Shown here: positions 63,639-64,000 of the stretch, piece by piece | Position numbering within the stretch: position 1 is the stretch's first letter | Layout: each line of letters starts with the position of its first letter | Assembly: GCF_018398875.1 (NCBI RefSeq) | Contig: NZ_JAGWDK010000003.1 | Location: forward strand, 62,001-126,000 | DNA length: 64,000 nt | Direction: 5' to 3' | From: Bradyrhizobium sp. sGM-13 | Lineage (GTDB): Bacteria > Pseudomonadota > Alphaproteobacteria > Rhizobiales > Xanthobacteraceae | Made by a program: the position numbers and the translations under genes | The notes under the pieces: model-generated | What the model was told of the DNA's origin: nothing | Database searches by the model: none | What the model saw: only the letters and a program-made list of their open reading frames with translations

Positions 63639-64000
63639 ATGTCCACAGCGTTCCGCGTGGTTCTCGAAGGCTCTCAGGAAGTCCCCCCGAACAACTCGAC
63701 TGCAAGCGGTCTCGGCACTGTCATCTTTGACAGCACGGAAATCGCCGCGAGCTATACGTTTCAGATCGAGGGCGTCGATTATGGCCCGATTACGGGCGGT
63801 CCCGCCCAGACGCCGTCGACCGACGACGACGTCATCTCCACCCATTTTCACAATGAAGTGCGAGGAGCAAACGGGCCCGTTGTCTTCGGGCAGATCAACC
63901 CGGCACAGGACGAAGATGATCTCAACATCGCCCTGAATGTGGATGGCTCCTGGACGGTAAGCGGTCGATGGGAGACGACGGACCCCGCCAGCGTTCCAAT
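63639..64000 (+). CDS. CHRD-domain protein, N-terminal part (runs off window)
   Basis: ATG 63639 has AGGAGG just upstream. The first 120 residues read as a CHRD domain: STAFRVVLEGSQEVPPNNST, GLGTVIFDSTEIAASYTFQIEGVDYGPITG, STHFHNEVRGANGPVVFGQ. CHRD domains occur in secreted or surface proteins of bacteria and in chordin; function in bacteria is unclear. No signal peptide at the start, so export, if any, may rely on a C-terminal RTX-type signal outside the window. Confidence 0.8.
   Translation, partial: MSTAFRVVLEGSQEVPPNNSTASGLGTVIFDSTEIAASYTFQIEGVDYGPITGGPAQTPSTDDDVISTHFHNEVRGANGPVVFGQINPAQDEDDLNIALNVDGSWTVSGRWETTDPASVP

Overview
The window looks like a chromosomal segment of a Bradyrhizobium-type alphaproteobacterium (Bradyrhizobium or a close relative). 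Grounds: GC-rich coding with GTG/TTG starts; F0 ATP synthase genes (atpI-B-E-b'-b) standing apart from F1; an ALAS-type hemA behind a perfect FixK/FNR box; the order murA-DUF2948-hisD-UPF0262-phosphatase-maf-yacG-tRNA-Phe; and many dispersed palindromic repeats of the kind scattered through Bradyrhizobium genomes. There is no rRNA, CRISPR array, intact transposase or integrase. Layout: 1-3.6 kb holds the end of a SURF1 gene, an NTF2-like protein and a divergent histidine kinase/NarL-type regulator pair. 3.6-8.6 kb holds an orphan terminator-bounded transcript, then a periplasmic molybdenum aldehyde oxidoreductase (paoABC-like) with a cupin gene. 8.7-14.3 kb holds an orphan LolC/E-like permease, thrC-M16 peptidase-GNAT and a secreted protein, meeting the F0 operon (14.3-16.9 kb) at a shared terminator. 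17-22.5 kb is a mixed block with an isomerase, a YjbQ protein, a 54-aa membrane protein, an MHS-type MFS transporter with an unusual periplasmic insert, and three small membrane proteins. 22.6-32.6 kb is the most coherent accessory module: a Na+/solute symporter with its DUF4212 small subunit, an uncharacterised 202-aa protein, a fused DEDDh exonuclease-CBS-DUF294 nucleotidyltransferase, a LuxR-type regulator and a hybrid kinase with an N-terminal symporter domain. The parts match the CrbS/CrbR (MxtR/ErdR) acetate switch and its symporter cluster. 32.7-38.2 kb holds hemA, a LysR regulator and a two-gene malonate pathway (mdcA plus malonyl-CoA decarboxylase) in which mdcA carries a single-base frameshift. 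38.3-48.6 kb holds a metallo-beta-lactamase-fold hydrolase, a chemotaxis receptor, an outer-membrane barrel, an XRE-like regulator, a secreted GH1/GH16 pair, an HD-GYP protein and a Crp-family regulator. 48.7-58.7 kb is mostly core: tRNA-Thr, a cNMP-domain thioredoxin-reductase homologue lacking the CxxC, a hydrolase, murA through yacG and tRNA-Phe, interrupted by palindromic repeats. 58.7-64 kb is a decayed accessory tail behind tRNA-Phe: degenerate tRNA 3'-end copies, a broken GFA gene, a CsbD stress protein behind a perfect EcfG-type promoter, a 20-bp inverted repeat with gene debris, a GST, and a CHRD-domain gene running off the end. All identifications come from reading motifs, gene order and start signals; no database search was possible.
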